DNA of 64,000 bases from Ruminococcus bicirculans (ex Wegman et al. 2014) (GCF_000723465.1 NZ_HF545616.1:1798001-1862000), one strand, 5' to 3'. Shown: positions 1 through 9,487, numbered from the stretch's first letter. Program-made: numbers and translations. The notes: generated by a model from the sequence alone, not told the origin.

Positions 1-2
1 GC

Positions 3-419
3 GTTTTACTTCTCATACTGAAAAAGACTAGAACAACAGGCATCGTGTGTTCATGCTCCCTTGCGGTGACTTTTCTTATAAACAACATCATTCTCAAAAA
101 CATTATTGCCAGAACAAGACCTTACGAGGTGGTCGAGGGGCTCAACAGGATAATAGGGGCACAATCGGACTTCTCCTTTCCCTCGGGACATTCGGGAGCT
201 TCCTTTGCAGTGGCGGTGGTAATGTTCATGGAGATGCCGAAAAAATATGGCGTGCCTGCACTTATAGTGGCAACACTCATTGCGTTCTCACGGCTGTATG
301 TTGGTGTACACTATCCATTCGACGTTATCGCAGGCGTTCTAACGGGAACGATATATGCTGTTATCACAGTGGCAATATACAGAAAATTCTTCAAGGACAA
401 GAAACATTCTGAAAAATAA
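3..419 (+). CDS. PAP2-family membrane phosphatase, 5' end outside window
   Basis: The frame is open from the left edge to the stop, so the N-terminus lies outside the window; 138 codons remain. It carries the three-part PAP2 acid phosphatase signature in order: K-x6-RP (KNIIARTRP), PSGH (FPSGHS) and SR-x5-H-x3-D (SRLYVGVHYPFD), with hydrophobic segments between and after. Members are integral membrane enzymes that remove phosphate from lipid phosphates such as undecaprenyl pyrophosphate or phosphatidylglycerol phosphate; the substrate cannot be told here. An in-frame GTG at 45 is internal to the conserved fold and is not taken as the start. A terminator follows directly. Confidence 0.9.
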   Translation, partial: VLLLILKKTRTTGIVCSCSLAVTFLINNIILKNIIARTRPYEVVEGLNRIIGAQSDFSFPSGHSGASFAVAVVMFMEMPKKYGVPALIVATLIAFSRLYVGVHYPFDVIAGVLTGTIYAVITVAIYRKFFKDKKHSEK

Positions 420-430
420 AAGACATTTGA

Positions 431-457
431 CGGGCGGTTTTTGACCGCTCGTTTTTT
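431..457 (+). terminator. Rho-independent terminator after PAP2 gene
   Basis: The hairpin GGGCGGT / ACCGCTC with a four-base loop is followed by GTTTTTTG. It ends the PAP2 transcript. Confidence 0.8.
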
Positions 458-538
458 GTTGCTTTATCATCAAATTCTATTGAAAATCAAGTGGAAATAT
501 GCTATCATAGAGATAATAAATATGAAGGAGAAAATCTT

Positions 539-1339
539 ATGAAAAAGGTGCTTAAGACTATTCTTATGGGTGCTGTGGCTTTCAGCCTTGCTATGGGCGT
601 AGGCTGCGGTGCTGAAAATGACAGTTCGGAGAAAGAAAGCTCATCAAAAGCTGAGGACAGCAGTTCACAGAATAAGCGCAGACAGCTTCGTGACAAGTCT
701 GACTACGGAAAAGTGATAGCCCTCACTTTTGATGACGGCCCTAACACTGACACAACTCCCCTTGTTCTTGACAAGCTTGAAGAACACGGCATTGTGGCTT
801 CGTTTTTCGTTATCGGAAACAACATCACAGACGAGAGTGCAGAGGTCATGAAGCGTGCTTACAACATGGGCTGTGACATTGAAAACCACTCTCAGAGCCA
901 CCCTGACATGACAAAAATGACCGCAGAGGAAATAAAGGCGGAGATAGACTTTACCTCTGACAAGGTGGAAGAGGCTGTTGGCGAACGTCCACAGTTTTTC
1001 CGTCCGCCATATATTGCGGTGAACCAGACAATGTTTGACGTTATAGATATGCCGTTTATATGCGGATACGGCGCAGAGGACTATAACAATGCCATAGGCG
1101 TTGAGGAGCGTGTTGAAAAGGTGCTTGCACAGGCCAGGGACGGTGGCATTATCCTGCTTCACGATATGAACGGAAACGTTCAGACAGTTGAAGCCCTTGA
1201 CAAGATAATCCCTGCCCTCAAAGAACAGGGCTACGAGTTCGTTACCATAACAGAGCTTTTCCACGCAAAGGGAGTTGCCATTGACCCTGACTCCGAGATA
1301 ATCTACAGCTACGCTGAGCAGACTGAAATGTACGGCTAA
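539..1339 (+). CDS. Polysaccharide deacetylase (CE4/NodB) lipoprotein
   Basis: A 266-residue exported lipoprotein. The start at 539 is chosen because AAGGAG lies eight bases upstream and the product then begins with a lipoprotein signal (MKKVLKTILMG, lipobox GVGC). After a Ser/Glu-rich linker the NodB domain shows motif 1 TFDDGP, motif 2 HSQSH (metal-binding histidines), motif 3 FRPPY and the late ILLHD motif. This family removes N-acetyl groups from peptidoglycan or other polysaccharides at the outer face of the membrane. It appears to be a single-gene unit between two terminators. The exact substrate is not predictable. Confidence 0.92.
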   Translation: MKKVLKTILMGAVAFSLAMGVGCGAENDSSEKESSSKAEDSSSQNKRRQLRDKSDYGKVIALTFDDGPNTDTTPLVLDKLEEHGIVASFFVIGNNITDESAEVMKRAYNMGCDIENHSQSHPDMTKMTAEEIKAEIDFTSDKVEEAVGERPQFFRPPYIAVNQTMFDVIDMPFICGYGAEDYNNAIGVEERVEKVLAQARDGGIILLHDMNGNVQTVEALDKIIPALKEQGYEFVTITELFHAKGVAIDPDSEIIYSYAEQTEMYG

Positions 1340-1353
1340 AAATGACAAACAAA

Positions 1354-1393
1354 ACCGCCTGAGAGAAATAGCTTCTCAGGCGGTGATTTTTTT
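1354..1393 (+). terminator. Terminator after deacetylase
   Basis: An 11-bp perfect stem (ACCGCCTGAGA / TCTCAGGCGGT) is followed by GATTTTTTT. It lies between two convergent genes and has a short A run on its left side, so it may serve both. Confidence 0.85.
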
Positions 1394-1394
1394 A

Positions 1395-2525
1395 TCAAGT
1401 AAATCGTGCCCCAGGCTGATCCTCTGGTGGGATAGGCGCTCCGCAATGAGGACATTCTGTACAGGTGTCTACGACATAGGTATAGCCGCAATATTCGCAG
1501 GCTTTTTCCTGAGCTGCGTCAGAACACGGCTTTGCTTTGGCATATTTTCTCGCCTTTGGATTTATACCTATCATAAGGCAGGCGTGCAGACACACAAATG
1601 CCAGAATGGCGATCGAAGTAAATAGTATAGTCCAATTCACTTTACTCTTCATTACGGTAGGCGTCAGGTCGTCAAATGATGTGCTGATAGCCGAGGACAC
1701 TGTATAGCGTGTTCTCGCCGTGAGATTATTCTGCAGCTCGTCATTGAAGCTGTTCGTTACAGATTTTGTCAGAACATCATCTGTATCATTGCCCTGCATA
1801 CCCTCCCAATACCAATCCTCAAAGCCGTCAGAGGAAGAATAGCCGTCAGGGGTAGAGTAAACTATGAGCCAATGGCTCTCGTCCGCAAAGTGGTTCACAT
1901 ACAGATCATAGGCATAATTTTCAAGATCTGAATAATTTCCCTGCCAATCGGAATTTTCCACTGTTATGACCGCAGGTGAGATACCGGTGCGGTTATAAAA
2001 TGCCACCAGCCAATGCTCCTCGTCGTCAAATTCCGTCACATACATATCATAGGCAAAGTCCTCTAGCTTTGAATAGCTTCCCTGCCAATCCTCGTTGTTC
2101 ACTGTCATTACCTCAACAGGTATACCCGTTTCGTCATAGAAATCATCTATTGCGCTTTGCACCATATCGGCATCGTCAATTACCCCTGCACAGTCCACTA
2201 TCTCACAGCTATAAGAAGGACTTGTATCCATTTTTTGTGGCTTATCATAGCACATGGCAAGAAGCATGATACCAAAGAGCAGGCTGACAGCACTGCCAAG
2301 TATACTGAAAAACTTACCTGAAGCGGTCCCCTTGCGAATATCATAGTCAGCATAGACATAGACAGGACGATAGTTCTCATAGTATACGTATCTTCTTGCC
2401 CCAGGAAAGCTTGTGTGCTTTATGTGTTTAGCACTCGACCCTCCCGAGCTTGATGAAGAGCTGGAAAAGCCTGAGCCACTGTGTGACCCTCCGCTGTGAG
2501 AGCCTCCCCCTGATGAATGTGGCAT
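1395..2525 (-). CDS. TPM-like membrane protein with duplicated segment and C-terminal zinc ribbon
   Basis: A 376-residue protein of unknown role. Residues 1-35 are almost only Gly, Ser and His. A membrane segment spans about 72-92, followed by a TPM-like (Repair_PSII family) outer region, a second membrane segment near 320-340 and a cysteine cluster (CEYC ... CTECPHC) that looks like a zinc ribbon. The TPM-like region holds two copies of one unit: residues 139-178 (EVMTVNNEDWQGSY start) and 187-224 (AVITVENSDWQGNY start), 47 residues apart and ending in EEHWL/ESHWL. The order (outer domain, then cytoplasmic zinc ribbon) suggests a membrane-tethered protein. It stands alone between a terminator and the TraB-like gene. 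TPM assignment is by fold-like pattern only. Confidence 0.65.
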   Translation of the reverse strand: MPHSSGGGSHSGGSHSGSGFSSSSSSSGGSSAKHIKHTSFPGARRYVYYENYRPVYVYADYDIRKGTASGKFFSILGSAVSLLFGIMLLAMCYDKPQKMDTSPSYSCEIVDCAGVIDDADMVQSAIDDFYDETGIPVEVMTVNNEDWQGSYSKLEDFAYDMYVTEFDDEEHWLVAFYNRTGISPAVITVENSDWQGNYSDLENYAYDLYVNHFADESHWLIVYSTPDGYSSSDGFEDWYWEGMQGNDTDDVLTKSVTNSFNDELQNNLTARTRYTVSSAISTSFDDLTPTVMKSKVNWTILFTSIAILAFVCLHACLMIGINPKARKYAKAKPCSDAAQEKACEYCGYTYVVDTCTECPHCGAPIPPEDQPGARFT

Positions 2526-2566
2526 TTATTTTTTACCCCTTTCCCCTATACAAATCTATAGATCCA

Positions 2567-3670
2567 TCAATACTGCACACGCTCGGCTGTGTAGCCGTCT
2601 TTTTCAAGCAGGTCGATTATTCCTCCCTCGCCTGCATAGTGTGCCGCACCAACAACATAGAACACGTTCTTGCCCTGAGACATAAGATCCTCGGCAGCTT
2701 TTGCCATGTTCTTGTTTCTGTCATAGAGCATTTGGTTATTATAATCCTCGGCGATCTTTTTGTCCTCCTCGGTATAGCCTGCAAGCTCCTCCTCGTTATC
2801 TTCCTCAAGGAAGGTTTCGATATCCCCCGACTTCCATGCGGTATAGAGGTCTTCAAGAGCCTGCTTTTGGCTCTCCTTAGTTTCCCCTTCGTAGCTTCTG
2901 AACATAAGGTCATAGATATCGTCAGAGAAGTTTATGAGCAGATTCATCTGGAAATCCACCGACTCAACTTCATATATCTCCTTACCGTCTGCATGGGCGG
3001 TGGTAAGAAGGTAGTTGTCAAGACCCTTTTCCGAGTCAAAGCCGGAATCCTGAATAAGCAGGGTATCAAGAGTGCTTGAAACAGCCCATGGTCTGTAGAC
3101 CTCCAGGGCGGAAATATCCATGCCCCAATAGCCGAGATATGTTTGCAGTGCTGAATATGCTTCCTCGGAAATATGCTGGCTGAGCTTTGTGTTATCATTA
3201 TAAAGCATTTGCTTCATAAGATTTTTCATATACTCGCCGTCCTCGCTTGTGGAGGTTATATCGCACTCCACTGCAAGTATATCAGCTTTGTTGTACGCAT
3301 TTGTTACTGCCTCAGGGAGCGGATAGCACTCGTCTTTCAGTGCATGGAAAGAGCCGAGCATTACCATTGTGTTGCCCTCAGGTGAAGTCACTTTCCACAT
3401 GGCAGGTGTGATGCCGTTCGTCTTTGTATCGTCCGTTACCGCTGATGAACTGTCTGAAACACTGCTGTCAGGTGCAGAAGTGGCAGAAGCTGTACTGCTC
3501 GCCTCCCCTGTGGTGGTTGTATCAGCCGTTGTGTCGGCTGTTGTAGTTGCGGCTGCCTTTGAGCTGCTGTCGGTCTGTGAGCTGTCAGACACCGCTCCGC
3601 ATGAGCAGAGAAGTGCGGCGCACATTGCAGCGACTGTAAAAAGGCTCAATGTTCTATGTATCTTTTTCAT
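2567..3670 (-). CDS. TraB/GumN-family lipoprotein
   Basis: A 367-residue exported lipoprotein. The start at 3670 gives a signal peptide with lipobox LCSC (Cys24) and an AGGAG site upstream; a longer frame without these features is ignored. Residues 25-80 are a Ser/Thr-rich linker. The rest matches the TraB/PrgY/GumN family: a GSFH motif near the start of the domain, ILAVECD, and GAAHYAG near the C-terminus. Family members are proposed metalloproteases or pheromone-shutdown proteins (TraB, PrgY), but no reaction is firmly known. It is preceded on the same strand by the mutS-like operon, separated by about 85 bases. Confidence 0.85.
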   Translation of the reverse strand: MKKIHRTLSLFTVAAMCAALLCSCGAVSDSSQTDSSSKAAATTTADTTADTTTTGEASSTASATSAPDSSVSDSSSAVTDDTKTNGITPAMWKVTSPEGNTMVMLGSFHALKDECYPLPEAVTNAYNKADILAVECDITSTSEDGEYMKNLMKQMLYNDNTKLSQHISEEAYSALQTYLGYWGMDISALEVYRPWAVSSTLDTLLIQDSGFDSEKGLDNYLLTTAHADGKEIYEVESVDFQMNLLINFSDDIYDLMFRSYEGETKESQKQALEDLYTAWKSGDIETFLEEDNEEELAGYTEEDKKIAEDYNNQMLYDRNKNMAKAAEDLMSQGKNVFYVVGAAHYAGEGGIIDLLEKDGYTAERVQY

Positions 3671-3756
3671 GGTTTTATCTCCTGTCTTCATAGTTGTATG
3701 TTTCAGTATATCACACATCAAAGAAATTTTCAAGTATGGTTACAATTTTGTAATAG

Positions 3757-5466
3757 TCAGGCTTTATTCTCTCTTATACGCTTTTCTATCGTTTCCATAT
3801 CTATGCCGTATTGTTTAAGGATAGTCTGAGCGAAGCTGTTGTCACGGGGCATTCCACGGACTATCTTATACTTTCGCTCTCCTGTTTCATCATCTGCGTC
3901 GGCGACAATGCTTGCAAGCTTTGTTCTGAGTGTGCTGTCTTTATTAAGCTCCACGGTCTTGTATGCGATATCCACAAGATGTGTTGCAAAAACTCCTCTT
4001 ACGCCCATTTTGCAGAATATCCTCAAAAGCTCGCAGGCGACCTCAACGCACTCCCTGGGGGTCGTGCTTTGGATAGACTCGTTCATAAGAAGCAGGCTGT
4101 TTGCTGTGATAGTGTCGCTTATTTCACGGAACTCTTTTATCTCCGTGGTGAAACGGCTTGTGTCGATACCTGTTTTTTCCTCTTGCGGGAACTGAGTGTA
4201 GATATAGTCCACAAGGGAAATCTCACAGTATGAAGCAGGCACATAAAGCCCTGTCTGTGCCATTATCTGACACAGACCGACCGCACGGAGAAATGTGGTC
4301 TTTCCGCCATTGTTTGCGCCCGTAAGCACATAAAAGCCCTCGCTGTCGCCTCCCATGGTGATATCGTTTGTGACAACGGATTTTTTCTCCTTGTGGTCAA
4401 GATTATATATTCTGGCTTCACGGAAATAAACAGGGTCAAAGATATCCTTTATGACGGCTTTTCTCTCACCTGCAGGAAGAATTTTCGGACGGCACATTTT
4501 AAGCCCCTGATCTTCGCAGGCTTCTATCACAGCCACTGCGCCCATGTAGTATTCAAGCTGATAGTCTATATAGCGCATATCGGCAATGCCTGCTTTCTGA
4601 TACTCAGCAAGCACCTTGTCTATCATTTTCACAAAAGTATCAGTAAGATCGCTAAGCTCGTCAAAAAGGGTCTTATCCACAGTGTTGATAAGCTTATCGT
4701 CAGACACCTCGCTGTCATTATACTTTTTTCTGAGATTTTTCACAACAGTCTTATCGTTGAACTTTGCCCCATGGTAAAGTATCCTGTCAACAAGGGACGG
4801 TTTTATATCGTAACGCTCTTTTGAAAGCTCTATAATGCCTGCTGAAACAGGAACTAGCCTTTCATCGAGGTTTATTGCCACTGTAACGCTTCGTATGCGG
4901 TCATAGAGTGCCTTTTTAAGCTTCTCTATCTCACCCTTCAGGGATATATAATGCTTGTCGCCGTAATGCTCCTCAAAGAACGCAAAAAGCTTTTTTACGC
5001 CCTCTGAGCGTATCTTATCTTCCATTTTTCCATAAAAATCGTGCATTATCTCCATGCACTGTATGTAAGCGTCAAAACCGCTTATGGCGTCATCAAGCTG
5101 TGAAAAGCTGTCGGGAGTAGTAAGATTATAGATGTTCTTTCTGTCATTTTCCACCATGACGTTTATCACCTTGCGTATGGTGGCAGACAATGACGGAAGC
5201 CTTATGAAATCATCAAGGATATCAAGGCGGTAGTTTATTACCTCCTCATCGTCGCAAACCTCACAAAAAAGCCTCATTACACGATACTGGTAATGGGGCG
5301 TGATAAAATCAGCCACCTTTTCAAGCTCCAGATTGTCAACAAAGGCTCTGGGGAGCTTTTCAAGAGCGGCAGCTCTTTTTTTCATTGCGTTGTGCTTTTC
5401 CACAGAGGGATAAAGCAGGTCAGCCACAGGGGCTTTCATATCAAATTCGTCAAGTTTTGAAGCCAT
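3757..5466 (-). CDS. MutS-family ATPase (domain V only type)
   Basis: A 569-residue protein with a C-terminal MutS ATPase domain: Walker A GANNGGKT near residue 380, a Walker-B-like LLLMNES, and the FATH motif. The N-terminal MutS mismatch-recognition domain is absent, so it is not canonical MutS; it resembles the stand-alone MutS-like ATPases common in Clostridia, whose role is unknown. The start at 5466 is preferred over one nine codons upstream because GAGGA lies seven bases before it. It is the last gene of an operon murT-gatD-unknown-mutS-like, ten bases after the preceding stop. Confidence 0.8.
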   Translation of the reverse strand: MASKLDEFDMKAPVADLLYPSVEKHNAMKKRAAALEKLPRAFVDNLELEKVADFITPHYQYRVMRLFCEVCDDEEVINYRLDILDDFIRLPSLSATIRKVINVMVENDRKNIYNLTTPDSFSQLDDAISGFDAYIQCMEIMHDFYGKMEDKIRSEGVKKLFAFFEEHYGDKHYISLKGEIEKLKKALYDRIRSVTVAINLDERLVPVSAGIIELSKERYDIKPSLVDRILYHGAKFNDKTVVKNLRKKYNDSEVSDDKLINTVDKTLFDELSDLTDTFVKMIDKVLAEYQKAGIADMRYIDYQLEYYMGAVAVIEACEDQGLKMCRPKILPAGERKAVIKDIFDPVYFREARIYNLDHKEKKSVVTNDITMGGDSEGFYVLTGANNGGKTTFLRAVGLCQIMAQTGLYVPASYCEISLVDYIYTQFPQEEKTGIDTSRFTTEIKEFREISDTITANSLLLMNESIQSTTPRECVEVACELLRIFCKMGVRGVFATHLVDIAYKTVELNKDSTLRTKLASIVADADDETGERKYKIVRGMPRDNSFAQTILKQYGIDMETIEKRIRENKA

Positions 5467-5476
5467 TTTCGTTTCC

Positions 5477-5851
5477 TCACTGGTCTTTGGCAAGGGCTTT
5501 CAGGTCTATTATTATACCCACCTTTGCAAGAGCCTTTGACATAAGCTCTGCACTTAGGGGATAAATATCAGTTTTTCCACACTCGTGGTCATACTCGTAT
5601 CTGAAAAACTGCACATAGTTCTCCTGATGATCCTCAGACGTATAAACTTTTCCCATGATATATTTATTTTTTATGGCATAATAGTTCACAGGCTTGAGCC
5701 TGAGAATAGCTTTCGGGTCGGCAGACATTTCCGAAGCGAGGGTATCAAAGCCCTCGTCAACGTAGTTTATTTTTCTGCACTTCATATCCTTTATTTTCTT
5801 TTTCAGAGGCGGCTCGCTCTGAGTCTGCTTCTTTTTGAACAGTGAAAACAT
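5477..5851 (-). CDS. Unknown 124-residue protein in murT-gatD operon
   Basis: A small soluble protein with a basic N-terminus (MFSLFKKKQ) and no membrane segment or recognisable motif. It starts three bases before the gatD stop-adjacent boundary and ends ten bases before the mutS-like start, so it is co-transcribed with peptidoglycan amidation genes. I do not recognise a family. The mixed charged and aromatic composition fits a folded cytoplasmic protein. Confidence 0.7.
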   Translation of the reverse strand: MFSLFKKKQTQSEPPLKKKIKDMKCRKINYVDEGFDTLASEMSADPKAILRLKPVNYYAIKNKYIMGKVYTSEDHQENYVQFFRYEYDHECGKTDIYPLSAELMSKALAKVGIIIDLKALAKDQ

Positions 5852-5853
5852 TT

Positions 5854-6594
5854 TTACACACCAAGCCTCTCAAAAAGCTGTTTGCGGCAATCCTCTTCAA
5901 GCTTATCGTTTATAGGTGCAGGGATATACTTTTCGCCAAGCTTGCGGCTCATGCAGTATGAAATAACATAGTCGCTGACCTTTGGATTTTTTGACAGGAG
6001 CGGACCATGGAGATAGGTTGCGATAACGCTTTTTTCCATATAGCCCTCGGTACTGCTTTCAAACTCGTTGCCGTTGCCTGAGAGGACTTTTCCGAAGGGC
6101 GACTTGACGTTGGTGGTCTGTCCGCCATGGTTTTCAAAGCCTATGACCTTATACTTCTCGCCGTCAAGCTGAGCCTCGATGACGATATTACCGATACATC
6201 TGCATCTTTTATCGGTAGACGCCACAGTATAGTAATCGAAAAGCCCCAATCCCGGCACTTTCTCGCCGTTTGAGTCCTTATAATACTGACCCATGAGCTG
6301 ATAGCCGCCGCATATCATCAGAAAAAATGTTCCTGCCTTATAAGCTTCCATGATACTGTCCTTACAGGAAACAAGGTCATCTGCAAGTATCTGCTGTTCA
6401 AAGTCAGCACCGCCGCCAAGGTAGATGATATCATACTGGGTGAAATCAGTTTCCTTGTCACCAATAAGATGCTTTGAAACTTCCAGCTCTATGCCACGCA
6501 TTTTACAGCGGTAAGAAAGCACTTCAACGTTGCCGCTGTCGCCATAGAGGTCAAGCATATTTGGATACATATGAAGAATTTTCAGCTTTTCCAT
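5854..6594 (-). CDS. gatD: Lipid II isoglutaminyl synthase, glutamine amidotransferase subunit GatD
   Basis: A 246-residue class I glutamine amidotransferase of the CobB/CobQ type. The nucleophile is Cys95 in MICGGYQLMG, preceded by the YLGGGADFEQQ oxyanion-side segment, and the catalytic His is probably in HGPLLSKNP. GatD frees ammonia from glutamine for MurT, which amidates the alpha-carboxyl of D-Glu in lipid II. The start codon lies two bases after the murT stop, so both are translated together, as in other Gram-positives. Loss of amidation affects cross-linking and is essential in several species. Confidence 0.92.
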   Translation of the reverse strand: MEKLKILHMYPNMLDLYGDSGNVEVLSYRCKMRGIELEVSKHLIGDKETDFTQYDIIYLGGGADFEQQILADDLVSCKDSIMEAYKAGTFFLMICGGYQLMGQYYKDSNGEKVPGLGLFDYYTVASTDKRCRCIGNIVIEAQLDGEKYKVIGFENHGGQTTNVKSPFGKVLSGNGNEFESSTEGYMEKSVIATYLHGPLLSKNPKVSDYVISYCMSRKLGEKYIPAPINDKLEEDCRKQLFERLGV

Positions 6595-6595
6595 T

Positions 6596-7945
6596 TTACT
6601 TTTCCTCCCCGTTTTCTTTCAGGCTCTTATATCTTTTTATTGCGGCTCTTGTCGGCTGAATAGCAGTATAATTGGCTATGGCGAACTTATCCCCCTTTGT
6701 GGAGAAGAGTGACGCTGTTGCTTCGTCAAGGTCAGGATAAACGAATATCTTGTCAGGGTCATAGCCTGAGCATTTTATTCTTATGGCGATATCATATGCT
6801 CTCGTACCAGAAGTCACAACTCTGTCAACATTATTGAACACAGAGAAGTTTATATCCCATATCCAGGAAACGTCATGGCCGTCTGCAAGGTTATCGTTAA
6901 GGACAAAAAGCAGTTCCTTTGAGCCTGCCTGCTCGTTCATCACACGCAGGGTCATATTTGCGCCAACAGGGTTTTTGGCAAGGTTCACAAGCAGGCTTGA
7001 GCCGTCAACCTCAAAGCGTTCAAGTCTGCCGTTATTGACCTCGAAATGCTCGAAAGTGTCATGCAATATAGCCTTATCAAAATTATAGAGCTTTGCGGCG
7101 GTATAGACAGCCGCCATGTTATACATATAATAGATACTGTTATGAGCGGTCTTATATGTTTCCCCGTCTGCTTCAAAGGACGGAACAGTCAGGTCAACGT
7201 TCTTTATCTCCACCTCAGGCTCGATATTGCCGAAACCGCATTTCGGACAATGGAACTTGCCGATATGTGAATACTGATAATAGTCATAGACAAGCTCAGT
7301 ATCGCAGAAAGGACAGAACTTGCCCTCGCCCACCTCATAAGGCTTATCCGTTGCGCCCTGATATCTGTCAACGCTGAAATAGTGGATATTTTTATTATTG
7401 GGGTTAGCAAGTCCAAGTCTTGCCACGTTTGGGTCATCGGCATTGAGGACAACGTTGCCCTCAAATGTTTCAAGGAACTTTTTCACCTTGAGAATGAGTG
7501 TTTCCACCTCGCCGTTTCTGTCAAGCTGGTCACGGAAGAAATTCAGCAGAACAAGGGTCTGCAAATTGAGCTTTGAATAGACCACAGGAACGTGTGACTC
7601 GTCAGTTTCAAGCACGAGATAATCGGCATGGACTCTTCCCCTCATATCGCAGTGATTGAGCAGGAGGGAGCATATTCCCGTATCAAGATTGTTACCCTCC
7701 GGGTTTGTTATTATCTTCTTTCCACCGCTTGCAAAAATATGGCTGAGATAGTTTGTAACAGAGGTCTTGCCGTTGGTGCCTGTGACGGCGACGATAGGGC
7801 AATCCACCTTGAAAGCCTTAAGGCAGTCTTTATTTATAGTCCACAGCACAAGCCCAGGAAAGTTGCCTGCGTCCCTGCCAAGCAGGTGCAGAGTTTTTAC
7901 CATAAGCTTGCCGAAAATAATGGTGAAAGCGTTTTTTAAACTCAT
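6596..7945 (-). CDS. murT: Lipid II isoglutaminyl synthase, Mur-ligase subunit MurT
   Basis: A 449-residue Mur-ligase-like protein. The P-loop VTGTNGKTS is at residues 54-62, and a four-cysteine ribbon (CPFC ... CPKC, about residues 205-230) is inserted in the central domain, as in Staphylococcus MurT. The C-terminal part matches the DUF1727 domain. MurT activates the D-Glu carboxyl of lipid II with ATP and receives ammonia from GatD. It is the first gene of a four-gene minus-strand operon. Confidence 0.93.
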   Translation of the reverse strand: MSLKNAFTIIFGKLMVKTLHLLGRDAGNFPGLVLWTINKDCLKAFKVDCPIVAVTGTNGKTSVTNYLSHIFASGGKKIITNPEGNNLDTGICSLLLNHCDMRGRVHADYLVLETDESHVPVVYSKLNLQTLVLLNFFRDQLDRNGEVETLILKVKKFLETFEGNVVLNADDPNVARLGLANPNNKNIHYFSVDRYQGATDKPYEVGEGKFCPFCDTELVYDYYQYSHIGKFHCPKCGFGNIEPEVEIKNVDLTVPSFEADGETYKTAHNSIYYMYNMAAVYTAAKLYNFDKAILHDTFEHFEVNNGRLERFEVDGSSLLVNLAKNPVGANMTLRVMNEQAGSKELLFVLNDNLADGHDVSWIWDINFSVFNNVDRVVTSGTRAYDIAIRIKCSGYDPDKIFVYPDLDEATASLFSTKGDKFAIANYTAIQPTRAAIKRYKSLKENGEEK

Positions 7946-8032
7946 TTATGTATCTCCTATTAAAATAAAGTCGTATAAAATAATAATAGACCATAACGCC
8001 CATAATGTCAAGCATTTTAGACCTTTGCAAAC

Positions 8033-8076
8033 AAAAAAACACCGCACAAAGACGATAGGCGCCCCTTGTGCGGTGT
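8033..8076 (-). terminator. Terminator of amino acid ABC operon
   Basis: An 11-bp perfect stem (ACACCGCACAA / TTGTGCGGTGT) is followed on the minus strand by a run of seven T. It closes the operon that starts near 10,400. Confidence 0.9.
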
Positions 8077-8082
8077 TGGCTT

Positions 8083-8808
8083 CTATATAATTTTTGAGAG
8101 AAAATCTTTCAAGCGCTGATTTTCAGGGTGTGCAAAGAACTCTGACGGCTTGTTCTGCTCGAGTATTTTTCCGTCTGCCATAAACAGAACTCTTGAAGCA
8201 ACTTCCCTTGCAAAACCCATTTCGTGGGTAACGACAACCATTGTCATGCCGTCGTTTGCAAGCTGTTTCATAAGCTCCAGCACCTCGCCCACCATTTCAG
8301 GGTCAAGTGCAGAAGTAGGCTCGTCAAAGAGCATTACCTCAGGATTCATCGCCAGTGAACGTGCGATGGCTATTCTCTGCTTCTGACCGCCTGAGAGCCT
8401 TGAAGGATACTCGTCAGCCTTATCAGGCAGACCAACTCTTTCCAAAAGCTCCTCCGCCTTTTTGTCGGCTTCATCGGCTGTCATAAGTCCAAGCTTCACA
8501 GGGGCAAGAGTGATATTCTTTTTTATTGTAAGATGTGGGAAGAGGTTGAAATGCTGAAAAACCATGCCCATTCTCTGTCTGAGCTTGTTCATTTCATGCT
8601 CGTTCGCCTGAGTGATGTTCTCGCCCTCAAAGAATATATCACCTGAGGTCGGCTTTTCCATAAGGTTAAGACAGCGGAGAAAGGTGGATTTTCCTGAGCC
8701 TGACGGACCAACGATAACGACCTTTTCGCCCTTGTCGATAGTTTCGTTTATATCTTTCAGCACTTCGACCTCGCCGAAAGACTTGCTGAGATGTTTAACG
8801 TCTATCAC
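8083..8808 (-). CDS. Polar amino acid ABC transporter, ATP-binding protein
   Basis: A 241-residue ABC ATPase of the GlnQ/HisP type: Walker [10 protein letters not shown], signature LSGGQKQR, Walker B VMLFDEP and switch VTHE. A GTG start at 8808 is chosen because AAAGGAGG lies ten bases upstream and the product then begins [12 protein letters not shown] like its relatives; an in-frame ATG 21 bases further up has no site. Its start overlaps the permease end by 14 bases. It powers uptake of a polar amino acid with the permease and binding protein upstream. Confidence 0.93.
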   Translation of the reverse strand: MIDVKHLSKSFGEVEVLKDINETIDKGEKVVIVGPSGSGKSTFLRCLNLMEKPTSGDIFFEGENITQANEHEMNKLRQRMGMVFQHFNLFPHLTIKKNITLAPVKLGLMTADEADKKAEELLERVGLPDKADEYPSRLSGGQKQRIAIARSLAMNPEVMLFDEPTSALDPEMVGEVLELMKQLANDGMTMVVVTHEMGFAREVASRVLFMADGKILEQNKPSEFFAHPENQRLKDFLSKII

Positions 8809-9487
8809 TTTGCGACAGCCTCCTTTCAAGCTTTCCTACCAGATGAGTAAGCACAACTACCATTATAAGGTAAATAAGTGCAACTGTTATAAGCGGCATG
8901 AATGCCGAGAACGTCTGAGAACGGATTATATCTCCGCCCTTTGTAAGGTCCTGAATTGCGATATATCCTGCAACAGAGGTTTCTTTAAGCAAAACTATGC
9001 ACTCGTTTGCAAGGGCAGGCAGGACTGTTTTGAAAGCCTGCGGAAGAACTATTGATATCATTGTCTGACGATAGCTAAGGCCAAGGCTTCTTCCTGCTTC
9101 AAACTGACCGTTATCAACTGACATGATACCTGAACGGACTATCTCAGCCACATATGCGCCTGAGTTCACGCCGAATGCAAGCACAGCCACAAGAGTCTTG
9201 TCTATGTTCACACTTCCGAAAATAACAAAATATGTTATAAGGAGCTGAACTACCATAGGAGTTCCTCTTATCACTGTAAGATACACTCTGCAAAGGGCGT
9301 TGAGTATCTTCATTTTGCCTGTCTTATCATGAGTAGAGCGGACTATAGCCACAAGAAATCCCAACACAAAGCCAAGTATGACCGCAAAGAAGGTTATGAT
9401 AAGTGTTGTTTTAAGACCATTGGTAAGATAATGCCAACGGCTCTCGTCCAAAAAATTTTGCTGGAAATCGTCGATCAATTTGTTCAA
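8795..9487 (-). CDS. Polar amino acid ABC transporter, permease
   Basis: A 230-residue membrane protein of the HisM/GlnP family with about five membrane segments. The EAA loop lies around [20 protein letters not shown]. The N-terminal segment ([17 protein letters not shown]) is typical. It forms a homodimeric pore for the ATPase encoded next and receives substrate from the lipoprotein encoded upstream. There is one permease only. Confidence 0.92.
   Translation of the reverse strand: MNKLIDDFQQNFLDESRWHYLTNGLKTTLIITFFAVILGFVLGFLVAIVRSTHDKTGKMKILNALCRVYLTVIRGTPMVVQLLITYFVIFGSVNIDKTLVAVLAFGVNSGAYVAEIVRSGIMSVDNGQFEAGRSLGLSYRQTMISIVLPQAFKTVLPALANECIVLLKETSVAGYIAIQDLTKGGDIIRSQTFSAFMPLITVALIYLIMVVVLTHLVGKLERRLSQSDRR

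Noticed and set aside
665-1348. Long open frame (227 codons) on the minus strand opposite the deacetylase
   Set aside because: It lies wholly opposite a clear CE4 gene, has no ribosome site and its product has no domain pattern.
2450-3079. 209-codon plus-strand frame opposite the TraB-like gene
   Set aside because: Antisense shadow of a well-supported lipoprotein gene, with no ribosome site.
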